Source: Streptomyces griseoloalbus (GTDB taxonomy: Bacteria > Actinomycetota > Actinomycetes > Streptomycetales > Streptomycetaceae). From it: DNA of 64,000 nucleotides. The first letter of the stretch is position 1, and the number at the start of each line of letters is the position of its first letter. Location of the stretch: positions 248,001 through 312,000 of the forward strand of contig BMUD01000003.1 in the NCBI GenBank assembly GCA_014650015.1, given 5' to 3'. This document shows positions 36,452 through 45,820 of this stretch, in pieces. The translations under genes were made by a program, and so were the position numbers. The notes beneath the pieces were generated by a model that did no database searches, had not been told where the DNA came from, and saw nothing but the letters and a program-made list of their open reading frames with translations.

Positions 36452-37396
36452 ATGGAGACGAGCACCGAGGGCGCGGCGCGGCCCGACAGCAAGGCGATCA
36501 CAGCGGACGGGGCAGTGGATACGGTCGTGGTGACCGGGGCCACCGCCATACCGCCCGCCTCGCTGTCGCCCTCGCGTGCCGGTGACTTCATGCAGTGCCC
36601 CCTGCTGTACCGGTTCCGGGTCATCGACCGGCTGCCGGAGAAGCCGAGCGAGGCGGCGACCAGGGGCACCCTGGTGCACGCGGTGCTGGAGCGCCTCTTC
36701 GACGCCCCGGCTGCCGAGCGCACCGCGCCGCGGGCCAAGGCCCTGATCCCCGGTCAGTGGGACCGGCTGCGCGAGTCCCGCCCGGAGGTCGTGGAGCTGT
36801 TCGCCGACGACCCCGAGGGCGAGCGGCTCGCGCGCTGGCTGGCGCAGGCCGAGTCCCTGGTCGAGCGCTGGTTCACGCTCGAGGACCCGAGCCGGCTGGA
36901 GCCCGCCGAGCGGGAGCTGTTCGTCGAGGCGGAGCTGGACTCCGGGCTGAGACTGCGCGGCATCATCGACCGGGTGGACGTGGCGCCCACCGGCGAGGTG
37001 CGGATCGTCGACTACAAGACGGGCAAGGCCCCCCGGCCGGAGTACGCCGAGGGCGCGCTGTTCCAGATGAAGTTCTACGCCCTGGTGGTGTGGCGGCTGA
37101 AGAAGGTGATCCCGCGCCGGCTCCAGCTCGTGTATCTCGGCAGTGGTGATGTGCTGACCTACGACCCCGTTCTCGCCGATCTGGAGCGGGTGGAGCGCAA
37201 GCTGCTCGCGCTGTGGGAGGCGATCCGGCTGGCGACCGAGACGGGTGACTGGCGGCCGCGGCCCACGAAGCTGTGCGGCTGGTGCGACCACCAGGCGCAC
37301 TGTCCGGAGTTCGGCGGCACCCCTCCGCCGTACCCGCTGCCGGTGAGGGCGGCTGAGTCCGGCGGGGCCCAACAGGGCAGAATGGGGCCGGACTAG
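36452..37396 (+). CDS. RecB/Cas4-like PD-(D/E)XK exonuclease with Fe-S cluster motif
   Basis: A 314-residue nuclease of the RecB C-terminal family. 'SPSRAGDFMQCPLLYRFRVI' and 'GTLVHAVLERLF' open the fold, catalytic residues are in 'GIIDRVDVAP' and 'VRIVDYKTGK', and 'LCGWCDHQAHCPEF' with the earlier Cys gives the four cysteines of an AddB/Cas4-type iron-sulphur cluster. It probably trims DNA in repair; no CRISPR genes are nearby. The first 40 residues are low-complexity. A response regulator gene follows after 14 bp. Confidence 0.9.
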   Translation: METSTEGAARPDSKAITADGAVDTVVVTGATAIPPASLSPSRAGDFMQCPLLYRFRVIDRLPEKPSEAATRGTLVHAVLERLFDAPAAERTAPRAKALIPGQWDRLRESRPEVVELFADDPEGERLARWLAQAESLVERWFTLEDPSRLEPAERELFVEAELDSGLRLRGIIDRVDVAPTGEVRIVDYKTGKAPRPEYAEGALFQMKFYALVVWRLKKVIPRRLQLVYLGSGDVLTYDPVLADLERVERKLLALWEAIRLATETGDWRPRPTKLCGWCDHQAHCPEFGGTPPPYPLPVRAAESGGAQQGRMGPD

Positions 37397-37410
37397 CGAA
37401 GGAGACTTAC

Positions 37411-38082
37411 GTGGCCATCCGCGTCCTACTGGTCGACGACCAGCCGCTGCTGCGTACCGGCTTCCGGATGATCCTGGAGGCCGAGCAGGACCTCGCGGTC
37501 GTCGGCGAGGCCGGTGACGGCCTCCAGGCCCTGGACCAGGTGCGGGCGCTGCAGCCCGATGTGGTGCTCATGGACATCCGCATGCCGCGGATGGACGGGG
37601 TGGAGGCGACCCGGCAGATCACCGGGCCGGAACGGAACGGGCCGGCGAAGGTGCTGGTGCTGACGACGTTCGATCTCGACGAGTACGTGGTGGAGGCCCT
37701 GCGGGCGGGCGCCAGCGGCTTCCTGCTGAAGGACGCCCCGGCCAACGAGCTGGTGCAGGCGATCCGCGTGGTGGCGGCCGGGGAGGCGATGCTCGCGCCG
37801 AGCATCACGCGCCGGCTGCTGGACAAGTACGCCACGCATCTGCCGTCCGGTGACGAGCCGGTTCCGGACACGCTGCACACGCTGACCGAGCGTGAGGTCG
37901 AGGTGCTGAAGCTGGTGGCGCGCGGGCTGTCCAACGCGGAGATCGCCGCCGACCTGTTCGTCAGCGAGACCACCGTGAAGACGCACGTCGGTCATGTGCT
38001 GACCAAACTGGGGCTGCGCGACCGCGTGCAGGCGGCGGTGTACGCCTACGAGAGCGGGCTGGTGCGCCCCGGCGCGCAGTAG
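37411..38082 (+). CDS. NarL/LuxR-type response regulator without adjacent kinase
   Basis: A 223-residue two-component regulator. The receiver has acidic pocket 'LLVDDQPLL', phosphoacceptor Asp55 in 'VVLMDIRMPRMDG' and Lys in 'GFLLKDAPANELV'. The LuxR-type helix-turn-helix reads 'LTEREVEVLKLVARGLSNAE' and 'SETTVKTHVGHVLTKLGLRD'. GTG 37411 follows 'aaggagacttac'. No histidine kinase gene is in the vicinity, so it is an orphan here. A perfect 20-bp hairpin ends the transcript. Confidence 0.93.
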   Translation: MAIRVLLVDDQPLLRTGFRMILEAEQDLAVVGEAGDGLQALDQVRALQPDVVLMDIRMPRMDGVEATRQITGPERNGPAKVLVLTTFDLDEYVVEALRAGASGFLLKDAPANELVQAIRVVAAGEAMLAPSITRRLLDKYATHLPSGDEPVPDTLHTLTEREVEVLKLVARGLSNAEIAADLFVSETTVKTHVGHVLTKLGLRDRVQAAVYAYESGLVRPGAQ

Positions 38083-38100
38083 CGCGGCCGGTGTCGCGCC

Positions 38101-38143
38101 ACGACGAGGGCGCCCTCCCCATCGGGGAGGGCGCCCTCGTCGT
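38101..38143. terminator. Bidirectional terminator, 20-bp perfect stem
   Basis: acgacgagggcgccctcccc pairs fully with its complement around atc, midway between the converging response regulator and binding-protein genes. It can serve both. Confidence 0.85.
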
Positions 38144-38170
38144 GCCGGTGGCGTCGTCGCTCTCGGTCCG

Positions 38171-39775
38171 TCAGCCGCTGACGCCGCGGCCGAGCTCCCA
38201 GAGCTGGAGGGACGAGGAGGAGTTGAGCATGTAGGCGGTTCCGGTGATGTCGTCGCGCGCGGCGATGTACTGCTTCGCCTGCCACAGCGGCAGCACCGGG
38301 ACATCGATGGCGACGATGTCCTGAATCTCCGTCAGGCTGTCGGAGGCCGACAGCCGGTCGGCCTGGCGGCGCGACTCGGGGATCAGGTCCTCGCGGATCT
38401 GGGCGTTGGCGTAGGGCGAGTTGAGGTAGTTGTTCTCGTCGAAGAGAGGCGCGATGAAGCCGTCGGCGTCCGGGAAGTCGGGGAACCAGCCCATGCCGTA
38501 GACGTCGTACTTGCCCTTCTGCCCGGCGGGGCGGAACGTGGACCAGGGGGCGCCCTTGATGTCGGTCTCGAACAGGCCGCTGTCGTTGAGCTGCTTGCTC
38601 AGCTGCTCGAACTCGGCCTTGGTGGCGGGACCGTAGTGGTCGGTCGTGTAGTGCAGCGTGAGCTTCACCGGGGTGCTGACGCCGGCCTTCTCCAGCAGTA
38701 CGCGGGCCTTGGCCGTGTTCGCTTCGCCGTACTTGTTGAAGAACGCGTTGGAGTGGCCGGTGATGCCCGCGGGGACCACCGAGTACAGCGGCTCCGCCTG
38801 GGATCCGTAGACCTTGCCGACCAGTTCGCCGCGGTTGATGAGCTGGGCCATCGCCTGGCGGACGGCCTTGTCCTTCACGGTCTCGGCCTCGGTGTTGAAG
38901 GCCAGGTAGCGGATCTCCAGTCCCGGCGACTCGACGAGGTCGATCTCGCCGTCGGTGGCGTTGCCGAGCTCGCGGACCTGGTCCGGCGACATGCTGCGGG
39001 TCATGACGTCGACGTCGGCCTTCTCCAGCGCGTCGCCCATGGCGTCGGCGTCTTCGAAGGAGACCATCTCGACCTTGGTGTTGTTCACCTTCAACGCGCC
39101 CTTGTAGGAGGGGTTCTTGGTGAAGGTGGCCCGGACCAGCTCGTCGTTCTCGACTTCGCTCTCCAGCACGTACGGGCCGGAGCCGTCGACCTCGAAGCCC
39201 TCGCGCAGCTTGCCGTCCTCGTAGTCGTCCGGGTTGACGATGCCCGCGACCGGGGTGGACAGCTTGTAGGGGAAGGTGGCGTCGGCGACCTTGAGGTGGA
39301 AGATGACCTCGCGGTCGCCCTGCGTCTCGACGGTGTCGATGGTGGACAGCAGGGCGAACACGCCACTGTCGGCCTTGATGGCACGGGCGCGGTCGATGGA
39401 GAACTTCACATCGGCCGCGGTGATCGCGTCGCCGTTCGCGAACTTCAGGCCGTCGCGCAGGGTGCAGCTGAAGCGCTCGTTGCCGGCGTCGGTGAATCCG
39501 CAGGTCTCGGCGGCATCGGGCACCGGCTCGCCGTCGCCGCGGGGCTGGACCATCAGGGTCTGCACGGTCTGCCGCAGGATGTTCCAGGTACCGATGTCGT
39601 AGGCGTAGGCCGGGTCGAGGGGCGCGGGGGCCTCCTCCGATGCGGTGAACCGGTCCGTGGTGCCCACGACGATCCCGTCGCCGTCGCCGCTCCCGCCCTC
39701 ACTGTCGCCACAGGCGGCGAGCACGGGGGCGAGCAGGCCCATCGCGGCCGCCAGCACCAAAGTCTTGCGGTTCAT
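38171..39775 (-). CDS. Peptide/solute-binding lipoprotein (SBP family 5), orphan
   Basis: A 534-residue extracytoplasmic binding lipoprotein of the DppA/OppA family. The signal 'LAAAMGLLAPVLAAC' holds the lipobox Cys22. The family blocks 'LRDGLKFANGDAITAADVKF', 'VNPDDYEDGKLREGFEVDGS' and 'WFPDFPDADGFIAPLF' are clear. ATG 39775 after 'ggagaaactcgagc' is preferred over a longer start. No permease or ATPase gene lies beside it, so it either serves a distant transporter or acts as a sensor. A 444-bp gap precedes it. Confidence 0.92.
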   Translation of the reverse strand: MNRKTLVLAAAMGLLAPVLAACGDSEGGSGDGDGIVVGTTDRFTASEEAPAPLDPAYAYDIGTWNILRQTVQTLMVQPRGDGEPVPDAAETCGFTDAGNERFSCTLRDGLKFANGDAITAADVKFSIDRARAIKADSGVFALLSTIDTVETQGDREVIFHLKVADATFPYKLSTPVAGIVNPDDYEDGKLREGFEVDGSGPYVLESEVENDELVRATFTKNPSYKGALKVNNTKVEMVSFEDADAMGDALEKADVDVMTRSMSPDQVRELGNATDGEIDLVESPGLEIRYLAFNTEAETVKDKAVRQAMAQLINRGELVGKVYGSQAEPLYSVVPAGITGHSNAFFNKYGEANTAKARVLLEKAGVSTPVKLTLHYTTDHYGPATKAEFEQLSKQLNDSGLFETDIKGAPWSTFRPAGQKGKYDVYGMGWFPDFPDADGFIAPLFDENNYLNSPYANAQIREDLIPESRRQADRLSASDSLTEIQDIVAIDVPVLPLWQAKQYIAARDDITGTAYMLNSSSSLQLWELGRGVSG

Positions 39776-40219
39776 GCTCGAGTTTCTCCAGGACTGTCGA
39801 CTCCGTGTATCCCGCACGCAGGGGTTGTTGCAGCGGATCACGGGGATGGGGGCGAGGTTCTCGCGATGACATTAGTCCGCGCCCGCACGGGGGTTCGCAG
39901 CCGCCGGAGTTGAGGGCTCATCACGCAGTGGAACCGGGTGTGAACGGATCGACAAAGGTGACCGGGGAAGGAATAGTGCAGCTTCTCATCAATCGGGACA
40001 CAAGGGCGCACCGACCACCTCCGAAATGGGGCGGACGGCACAGGTGGACATCGTTGTCGACTCCCCTTCCTGTGGTGAACATCACACGCGAAAACGGGTG
40101 CGGTGCACCGGAATTCAGCGGACTGGAACCGGAGCGAATTCTTTCGGACCTAAGAGCCCGTCACCCGGACCGAGTGGCCGGAATTCCGGCGGTAACACCG
40201 CTGCACGCTGGGTGAACGC
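39776..40219. other. 444-bp intergenic region without a convincing gene
   Basis: The stretch is less GC-biased than its neighbours. It holds a perfect 14-bp palindrome gccggaattccggc (40177-40190), two other gaattc motifs just upstream (about 40111 and 40136), and the near-symmetric gtggtgaacatcacac. Open frames here lack ribosome sites and the expected codon bias. Promoters for the binding-protein gene must lie here. A small RNA cannot be excluded. Confidence 0.5.
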
Positions 40220-40921
40220 CTAGCGCATTTCCGTCATCAGGCCGCGCAGGAATGTCAGGTCCACGACTTCCAGCGAGGGCACGACGGTCCGCCGGGCGGC
40301 CGGCGTGATCGGGCCCACCGACGGCACCGCGACGACGTGGCAGCCCGCGGCCTCGGCGGCGGTGACACCGGTCACGGTGTCCTCGACGACGGCGCACCGC
40401 AGGGGGTCCACACCGAGCCCGGCGGCGGCCGCGAGATACGGGTCGGGGTGCGGCTTGGTGCGCGGGACCTCGTCACCGGCGACCGACAGCGCGAAGTGCT
40501 GCGGGCCCAGCGTGGTCAGCACCCGGTCGATGATGCGCCGGTGGGAGGCGGAGACGAGCGCCGTGGGGATCTCGTACTCGGACAGCTCGGCGAGCAGTCG
40601 CGCGGCGCCCGGCATCAGCGGCAGGGCGTGGTCGATACGGTCCTCGAAACCGTCGTTGAGCAGCACCGTCAGCTCGGCGAGGCCGATGTCGGCCCCTGTC
40701 GCCTCGATGAGGAAGCCGGCGCTGCGGGTCATGGGACCGCCGACCACCACATGGCGCCAGGAGTCGTCGAGGGTGTGGCCGAGGGAGGCGAAGACCTCTA
40801 CCTCGACGTCCCACCAGAAACCCTCGGTGTCCACCAGGGTGCCGTCCATGTCGAGAAGCACGGCCTGGAGTGCCGAGCCTTCCTCCGTAAGGGTTCCGAG
40901 CGCGGGGACCGTACTGGTCAT
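40220..40921 (-). CDS. HAD-superfamily phosphatase, beta-phosphoglucomutase-like
   Basis: A 233-residue hydrolase. Motif I 'VLLDMDGTLVDTEG' has both aspartates, motif II is 'ALVSASH', the Lys is in 'PRTKPHPDPYLAAAAGLGVD' and motif IV is 'CAVVEDTVTGVTAAEAAGCH'. The cap domain is of the C1 type. It likely dephosphorylates a small sugar or metabolite phosphate. ATG 40921 follows an ideal 'aaggaggt'. It lies downstream of metH on the same strand, with a hairpin between. Confidence 0.92.
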   Translation of the reverse strand: MTSTVPALGTLTEEGSALQAVLLDMDGTLVDTEGFWWDVEVEVFASLGHTLDDSWRHVVVGGPMTRSAGFLIEATGADIGLAELTVLLNDGFEDRIDHALPLMPGAARLLAELSEYEIPTALVSASHRRIIDRVLTTLGPQHFALSVAGDEVPRTKPHPDPYLAAAAGLGVDPLRCAVVEDTVTGVTAAEAAGCHVVAVPSVGPITPAARRTVVPSLEVVDLTFLRGLMTEMR

Positions 40922-40946
40922 CCACGTACCTCCTTGGGGGACGATC

Positions 40947-40975
40947 AGGCCGGTTCCCACGAAGGGAACCGGCCT
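40947..40975. terminator. Hairpin between metH and the HAD gene
   Basis: A 12-bp perfect stem (aggccggttccc and complement) around 5 nt, 73 bp after the metH stop and just upstream of the HAD ribosome site. On the minus strand the loop is ttcgt. It could end metH or modulate read-through. Confidence 0.6.
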
Positions 40976-41048
40976 GCAGTGGACGGACCAGTGTACGTCG
41001 TGCGGGACGCGAACGCCTGGTGAGACCTGTGGAGCGGCGTTTCGGGCC

Positions 41049-44000
41049 TCAGCGGGCGTTGAAGTACTTGGCCTCCGGGTGGTGGATCACGATGGCGTCC
41101 GTGGACTGCTCCGGATGCAGCTGGAACTCCTCGGAGAGGTGGACGCCGATGCGTTCCGGCCGGAGCAGGTCGGCGATCTTGGCGCGGTCCTCCAGGTCGG
41201 GGCAGGCGCCGTAGCCGAGGGAGAAACGGGCGCCCCGGTACTTCAGGGCGAACATGTCCTCCATCGCGGCCGGGTCCTCCCCGGCGAAGCCGAGCTCGGA
41301 GCGCACGCGCGCGTGCCAGTACTCCGCGAGGGCCTCGGCCAGCTGCACGGACAGGCCGTGGAGCTCGAGGTAGTCGCGGTAGGCGTTGGCCTCGAACATC
41401 CGAGCGGTCTCCTCGCCGATGCGGGAGCCGACGGTGACGACCTGGAAACCCACGACATCGGTCTCGCCCGACTCCTCCGGGCGGAAGAAGTCGGCCAGAC
41501 ACAGGCGGCGGCCGCGGCGCTGGCGCGGGAAGGTGAAGCGGGTGCGCTCGTTGCCCTGCTCGTCCAGGACGATCAGGTCGTCGTCCTTGGAGACGCACGG
41601 GAAGTAGCCGTAGACGACGGCCGCCTCCAGCAGGTTCTCCGTCTGGAGCCGGTCCAGCAGTCCGCGCAGTCGCGGCCGGCCCTCGGTCTCGACGAGCTCC
41701 TCGTAGGTCGGTCCGTCCCCGGTGCGGGCCTGCTTCAGACCCCACTGGCCCTTGAACAGGGCGCCCTCGTCGAGCCAGCTCGCGTACTCCTTGAGCTGGA
41801 TGCCCTTGATCACGCGGGTGCCCCGGAAGGGCGGCTCGGGCACCGGGTTGTCGGTGGCGACGTCGGAGCGGACATGGCCGGCCTCGGGGCGCTCCTCGAC
41901 CTCCACGGTGGCCGCGCGGACACGGCGCTGCCTGAGTTCGGGCAGCTGGGCGCCGGGCACGCCGCGCTTGATGCCGATGAGGGCGTCCATCAGGCGCAGG
42001 CCCTCGAAGGCGTCGCGGGCGTAGCGCACCTCGCCCTGGTAGATCTCGTGCAGGTCCTGCTCGACATAGGCGCGGGTCAGCGCCGCCCCGCCGAGGATGA
42101 CCGGAAAGTCGGCGGCGAGTCCGCGGCTGTTCAGCTCTTCCAGGTTCTCCTTCATGATCACCGTGGACTTGACCAGCAGCCCGGACATGCCGATCACGTC
42201 GGCCCTGTGCTCGTGCGCGGCGTCGAGAATCGCCGAGACCGGCTGCTTGATGCCCAGGTTGACCACGTTGTAGCCGTTGTTCGACAGGATGATGTCGACC
42301 AGGTTCTTGCCGATGTCGTGCACGTCACCGCGCACGGTGGCGAGCACGATGGTGCCCTTGCCCGCCTCGTCGGTCTTCTCCATGTGCGGCTCGAGATGGG
42401 CCACGGCCGCCTTCATCACCTCGGCGGACTGGAGCACGAACGGCAACTGCATCTGGCCGGAGCCGAAGAGTTCGCCGACGACCTTCATGCCGTCCAGGAG
42501 GGTGTCGTTGACGATGGCGAGCGCGGGCCGCTCCCCCAGGGCGTCGTCCAGGTCCTGTTCGAGGCCGTTGCGCTCGCCGTCGATGATGCGGCGCTTGAGG
42601 CGCTCCTCCAGCGGCAGCGCGGCCAGTTCCTCGGCCCTGCCGGCCTTCAGCGACTTCGCGGTGGCGCCCTCGAAGAGCTGCATGAGCTTCTGCAGCGGGT
42701 CGTAGCCCTCGCGGCGGCGGTCGTGGATCAGGTCGAGGGCGGTGGTGACCTCCTCCTCGCTGAACCGGGCGATCGGCAGGATCTTGGAGGCGTGCACGAT
42801 CGCCGAGTCCAGGCCGGCCTTGACGCACTCGTCGAGGAAGACCGAGTTCAGCAGGATCCGCGCGGCCGGGTTGAGACCGAAGGAGATGTTCGACAGGCCC
42901 AGTGTGGTCTGCACCTTCGGGTGGCGGCGCTTGAGCTCGCGGATGCCCTCGATGGTGGCGATCCCGTCCTTGCGGGACTCCTCCTGCCCGGTGCAGATGG
43001 TGAAGGTCAGGCAGTCGACGAGGATGTCCTCCTCGTGGATGCCCCAGTTCCCGGTGAGGTCGGTGATCAGCCGCTCGGCGATCTCGACCTTCTTCTCGGC
43101 GGTGCGGGCCTGGCCCTCCTCGTCGATGGTCAGGGCGATCAGCGCCGCGCCGTGCTCCCTGGCCAGCTGTGTGACCTTCGCGAACCGCGATTCGGGGCCG
43201 TCGCCGTCCTCGTAGTTCACCGAGTTGATCACCGCGCGGCCACCCAGCTTCTCCAGGCCCGCGCGGATCACGTCGACCTCGGTGGAGTCCAGCACGATCG
43301 GCAGCGTGGAGGCGGTGGCGAAGCGGCCGGCCAGTTGCTCCATGTCGGCGACGCCGTCGCGGCCGACGTAGTCCACGCACAGGTCGAGCATGTGCGCGCC
43401 CTCGCGGATCTGCTCGCGGGCCAGCTCCACGCAGTCGTCCCAGCGGCCCTCGAGCATCGCCTCACGGAACTTCTTCGAACCGTTGGCGTTGGTGCGCTCG
43501 CCGATCGCCAGATAGGAGGTGTCCTGGCGGAAGGGCACGCTCTGGTAGAGGGAGGCGGCGCCGGGCTCGGGACGGGGGTCGCGCTCCGGCGGCGTCACCC
43601 CGCGCACACGCTCCACGAGCTGCCGCAGGTGCTCCGGGGTGGTGCCGCAGCAGCCGCCGACCAGGGACAGGCCGTAGTCCCGGACGAAGTTCTCCTGCGC
43701 GTCCGCCAGTCCTTCGGGGTCGAGCGGGAAGTGGGCTCCGTCCTTGGTGAGGATCGGCAGTCCGGCATTGGGCATGCACAGCAGCGGAATGCGGGAGTGG
43801 CGGGTGAGATAGCGCAGGTGCTCGCTCATCTCGGCCGGGCCGGTGGAGCAGTTCAGGCCGATCATGTCGATGCCCAGCGGCTCCAGCGCGGTGAGCGCGG
43901 CGCCGATCTCGGAGCCGAGCAGCATGGTGCCGGTGGTCTCGAAGGCCATGGAGGCCAGCAGGGGCACCTCGACGCCGGTCGCCTCCATGGCCTTGCGGGC

Positions 44001-44561
44001 ACCGAGGACGGACGCCTTGGTCTGGAGCAGGTCCTGTGTGGTCTCCACGATCAGCGCGTCGGCGCCGCCGGCCAGCAGGCCTTCGGCGTTCGCCTGGTAG
44101 CCGTCGCGGATCGTGGTGTAGGTGATGTGTCCGAGGGTGGGCAGCTTGGTGCCGGGGCCGACCGAACCGAGGACCCAGCGGGTGCGGCCGTCGCGGCCGG
44201 CGTGCTCGTCGGCGACCTCGCGGGCGATGCGCGCGCCGGCCTCGGACAGTTCGTACACCCGGTCGGCGATGTCGTACTCCGCCATGGCGGAGTGGTTGGC
44301 GCCGAAGGTGTTCGTCTCGACGCAGTCGACACCGGCGTCGAAGTACTCGGAATGGACCGAACGGACGATGTCCGGGCGGGTCAGGTTCAGGATCTCGTTG
44401 CAGCCCTCGAGGTTTTCGAAGTCCTCGAGAGTCGGGTCCTGTGCCTGGAGCATGGTGCCCATGGCTCCGTCGGCGACCACCACTCGGGTGGCGAGCGCCT
44501 CACGGAGCGCGGACACACGGGTCCGGCTGTCGGCGGAAGGGGTCAGCGGCAACGAGGCCAT
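41049..44561 (-). CDS. metH: Cobalamin-dependent methionine synthase MetH
   Basis: A 1170-residue enzyme transferring methyl from methyltetrahydrofolate to homocysteine. Four modules are visible: homocysteine-binding (about 20-330, zinc Cys in 'VGGCCGTTPEHL'), pterin-binding ('IGERTNANGSKKFREAML' onward), cobalamin-binding with 'DVHDIGKNLVDII' whose His748 is the lower axial ligand, and the C-terminal AdoMet reactivation domain ('RFSLGYGACPDLEDR'). ATG 44561 follows 'gggagccccttt'. The gene is divergent from gylR. I looked for a cobalamin or SAH riboswitch in the leader and could not identify one. Confidence 0.97.
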   Translation of the reverse strand: MASLPLTPSADSRTRVSALREALATRVVVADGAMGTMLQAQDPTLEDFENLEGCNEILNLTRPDIVRSVHSEYFDAGVDCVETNTFGANHSAMAEYDIADRVYELSEAGARIAREVADEHAGRDGRTRWVLGSVGPGTKLPTLGHITYTTIRDGYQANAEGLLAGGADALIVETTQDLLQTKASVLGARKAMEATGVEVPLLASMAFETTGTMLLGSEIGAALTALEPLGIDMIGLNCSTGPAEMSEHLRYLTRHSRIPLLCMPNAGLPILTKDGAHFPLDPEGLADAQENFVRDYGLSLVGGCCGTTPEHLRQLVERVRGVTPPERDPRPEPGAASLYQSVPFRQDTSYLAIGERTNANGSKKFREAMLEGRWDDCVELAREQIREGAHMLDLCVDYVGRDGVADMEQLAGRFATASTLPIVLDSTEVDVIRAGLEKLGGRAVINSVNYEDGDGPESRFAKVTQLAREHGAALIALTIDEEGQARTAEKKVEIAERLITDLTGNWGIHEEDILVDCLTFTICTGQEESRKDGIATIEGIRELKRRHPKVQTTLGLSNISFGLNPAARILLNSVFLDECVKAGLDSAIVHASKILPIARFSEEEVTTALDLIHDRRREGYDPLQKLMQLFEGATAKSLKAGRAEELAALPLEERLKRRIIDGERNGLEQDLDDALGERPALAIVNDTLLDGMKVVGELFGSGQMQLPFVLQSAEVMKAAVAHLEPHMEKTDEAGKGTIVLATVRGDVHDIGKNLVDIILSNNGYNVVNLGIKQPVSAILDAAHEHRADVIGMSGLLVKSTVIMKENLEELNSRGLAADFPVILGGAALTRAYVEQDLHEIYQGEVRYARDAFEGLRLMDALIGIKRGVPGAQLPELRQRRVRAATVEVEERPEAGHVRSDVATDNPVPEPPFRGTRVIKGIQLKEYASWLDEGALFKGQWGLKQARTGDGPTYEELVETEGRPRLRGLLDRLQTENLLEAAVVYGYFPCVSKDDDLIVLDEQGNERTRFTFPRQRRGRRLCLADFFRPEESGETDVVGFQVVTVGSRIGEETARMFEANAYRDYLELHGLSVQLAEALAEYWHARVRSELGFAGEDPAAMEDMFALKYRGARFSLGYGACPDLEDRAKIADLLRPERIGVHLSEEFQLHPEQSTDAIVIHHPEAKYFNAR

Positions 44562-44788
44562 GAAAGGGGCTCCCTCAGGTGCGACGGCTGTCGGCTTTGC
44601 GGCTGCCCGGCAAGCTCCTGTTCGAGCCTTCCCGGCGGGGCGCACGCCGTCAGGGTATCGGGGACCGCGTCCTGATGTTCAGGGCGTCCACGGGCCGGAC
44701 GAGGATGGCCGACCGTCGGTGTACGGAGTAGGAGTGGCGGAACCGATCACGCCCGACCATTAGCGAGAGGTCGGCATCGACCGGTAGT

Positions 44789-44805
44789 GTTCGGCAATGC
44801 CGAAC
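44789..44805. promoter_or_regulatory. 17-bp perfect palindrome upstream of gylR, likely GylR operator
   Basis: gttcggcaatgccgaac has 8-bp perfect arms around one base, about 55 bp upstream of gylR. A related sequence lies before glpF (45821). IclR-family repressors commonly bind such sites, and GylR is known to repress itself and the glycerol operon in S. coelicolor. Confidence 0.6.
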
Positions 44806-44859
44806 AGCGGCAGCGGCGGTCGCGGGTCGACGGCCGAAGGGGACGGAGGCAGTACGGCG

Positions 44860-45624
44860 ATGGCACGGAACATCCAGTCGCTCGAACGGGCGGCAGCGAT
44901 GCTGCGGCTGCTCGCGGGTGGCGAGCGGCGGCTCGGCCTGTCGGACATCGCCTCGTCGCTGGGCCTCGCCAAGGGCACCGCCCACGGCATTCTGCGCACC
45001 CTCCAGCAGGAGGGGTTCGTCGAGCAGGACGAGGCCTCCGGGCGCTATCAGCTGGGCGCCGAGCTGCTGCGCCTGGGCACCACCTACCTGGATGTCCACG
45101 AGCTGCGGGCGCGCGCCCTGGTATGGACGGACGACCTGGCCCGCTCCAGCGGCGAGAGCGTCTATCTGGGCGTGCTGCACCAGCGGGGCGTGCTGATCGT
45201 GCACCACGTCTTCCGGCCCGACGACAGCCGGCAGGTCCTGGAGATAGGGGCCATGCAGCCGCTGCACTCCACGGCCCTGGGCAAGGTGCTGTCGGCGTAC
45301 GACCCGGTGGCCCACAGCGAGGCCCTGGAGGCCGACCGCAAGGCGTTCACCGACCGCACCGTGTGCGACCTGGACGGCTTCGAACACCTCCTCGACCTCA
45401 CCCGCGCGCGCGGCTACGCGGCGGACGTGGAGGAGACCTGGGAGGGTGTCGCCTCCGTCGCCGCCCCCATCCACGACCGGCGCCGGATGCCGGTCGGCGC
45501 GGTCGGCATCACGGGCGCGGTGGAGCGGCTGCGCCGGGACGGCGAGCTGCGGTCCGAGCTGATCGCGGCGGTACGGGACTGCGCCCGCGCGGTGTCGCGG
45601 GATCTGGGCGCCGGGCGGTTCTGA
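44860..45624 (+). CDS. gylR: Glycerol operon regulator GylR (IclR family)
   Basis: A 254-residue repressor. The winged helix reads 'RRLGLSDIASSLGLAKGTAH' and 'GILRTLQQEGFVEQ', and the IclR effector domain includes 'GAMQPLHSTALGKVLSAYDP' and 'SVAAPIHDRRRMPVGAVGIT'. ATG 44860 (after 'ggagg') gives the 254-residue length I recall for S. coelicolor GylR; a frame beginning 63 bp upstream overlaps the palindrome and is not used. It sits before glpF-glpK-glpD, from which a terminator separates it. Confidence 0.94.
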   Translation: MARNIQSLERAAAMLRLLAGGERRLGLSDIASSLGLAKGTAHGILRTLQQEGFVEQDEASGRYQLGAELLRLGTTYLDVHELRARALVWTDDLARSSGESVYLGVLHQRGVLIVHHVFRPDDSRQVLEIGAMQPLHSTALGKVLSAYDPVAHSEALEADRKAFTDRTVCDLDGFEHLLDLTRARGYAADVEETWEGVASVAAPIHDRRRMPVGAVGITGAVERLRRDGELRSELIAAVRDCARAVSRDLGAGRF

Positions 45625-45640
45625 GCGGAACGCGGACGAG

Positions 45641-45667
45641 GGCCGGAACGCCGACGGCGTTCCGGCC
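45641..45667 (+). terminator. Terminator after gylR
   Basis: ggccggaacgcc and ggcgttccggcc form a perfect 12-bp stem with loop gac, 17 bp after the gylR stop. It divides regulator and operon transcripts. Confidence 0.75.
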
Positions 45668-45820
45668 TCAGCCGTGCCCCGAGAGGGACTCACCGGGTAC
45701 GGAGCACATTCTTCGGAACCGCCCCGAAGATCGATGGCTCATGGCGATCAATAACGATCGCGCTTTCGATAACCAAACTCTTGACGCATCCGTGGCACCG
45801 GGCAAGACTCCCGTCCATCG

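Noticed and set aside
36452-37396. RecB/Cas4-like nuclease as evidence of a CRISPR or defence locus
   Set aside because: No cas, helicase or array accompanies it. Similar stand-alone nucleases are common in actinobacteria.
40305-44675. A 1456-codon plus-strand frame
   Set aside because: It is antisense to metH and the HAD gene, both of which have full catalytic motifs. The antisense product has no recognisable domain.
44562-44788. Possible cobalamin or SAH riboswitch in the metH leader
   Set aside because: I could not find the conserved B12-box or the SAH-motif core. Only short GC stems are visible. A covariance-model search would settle it.
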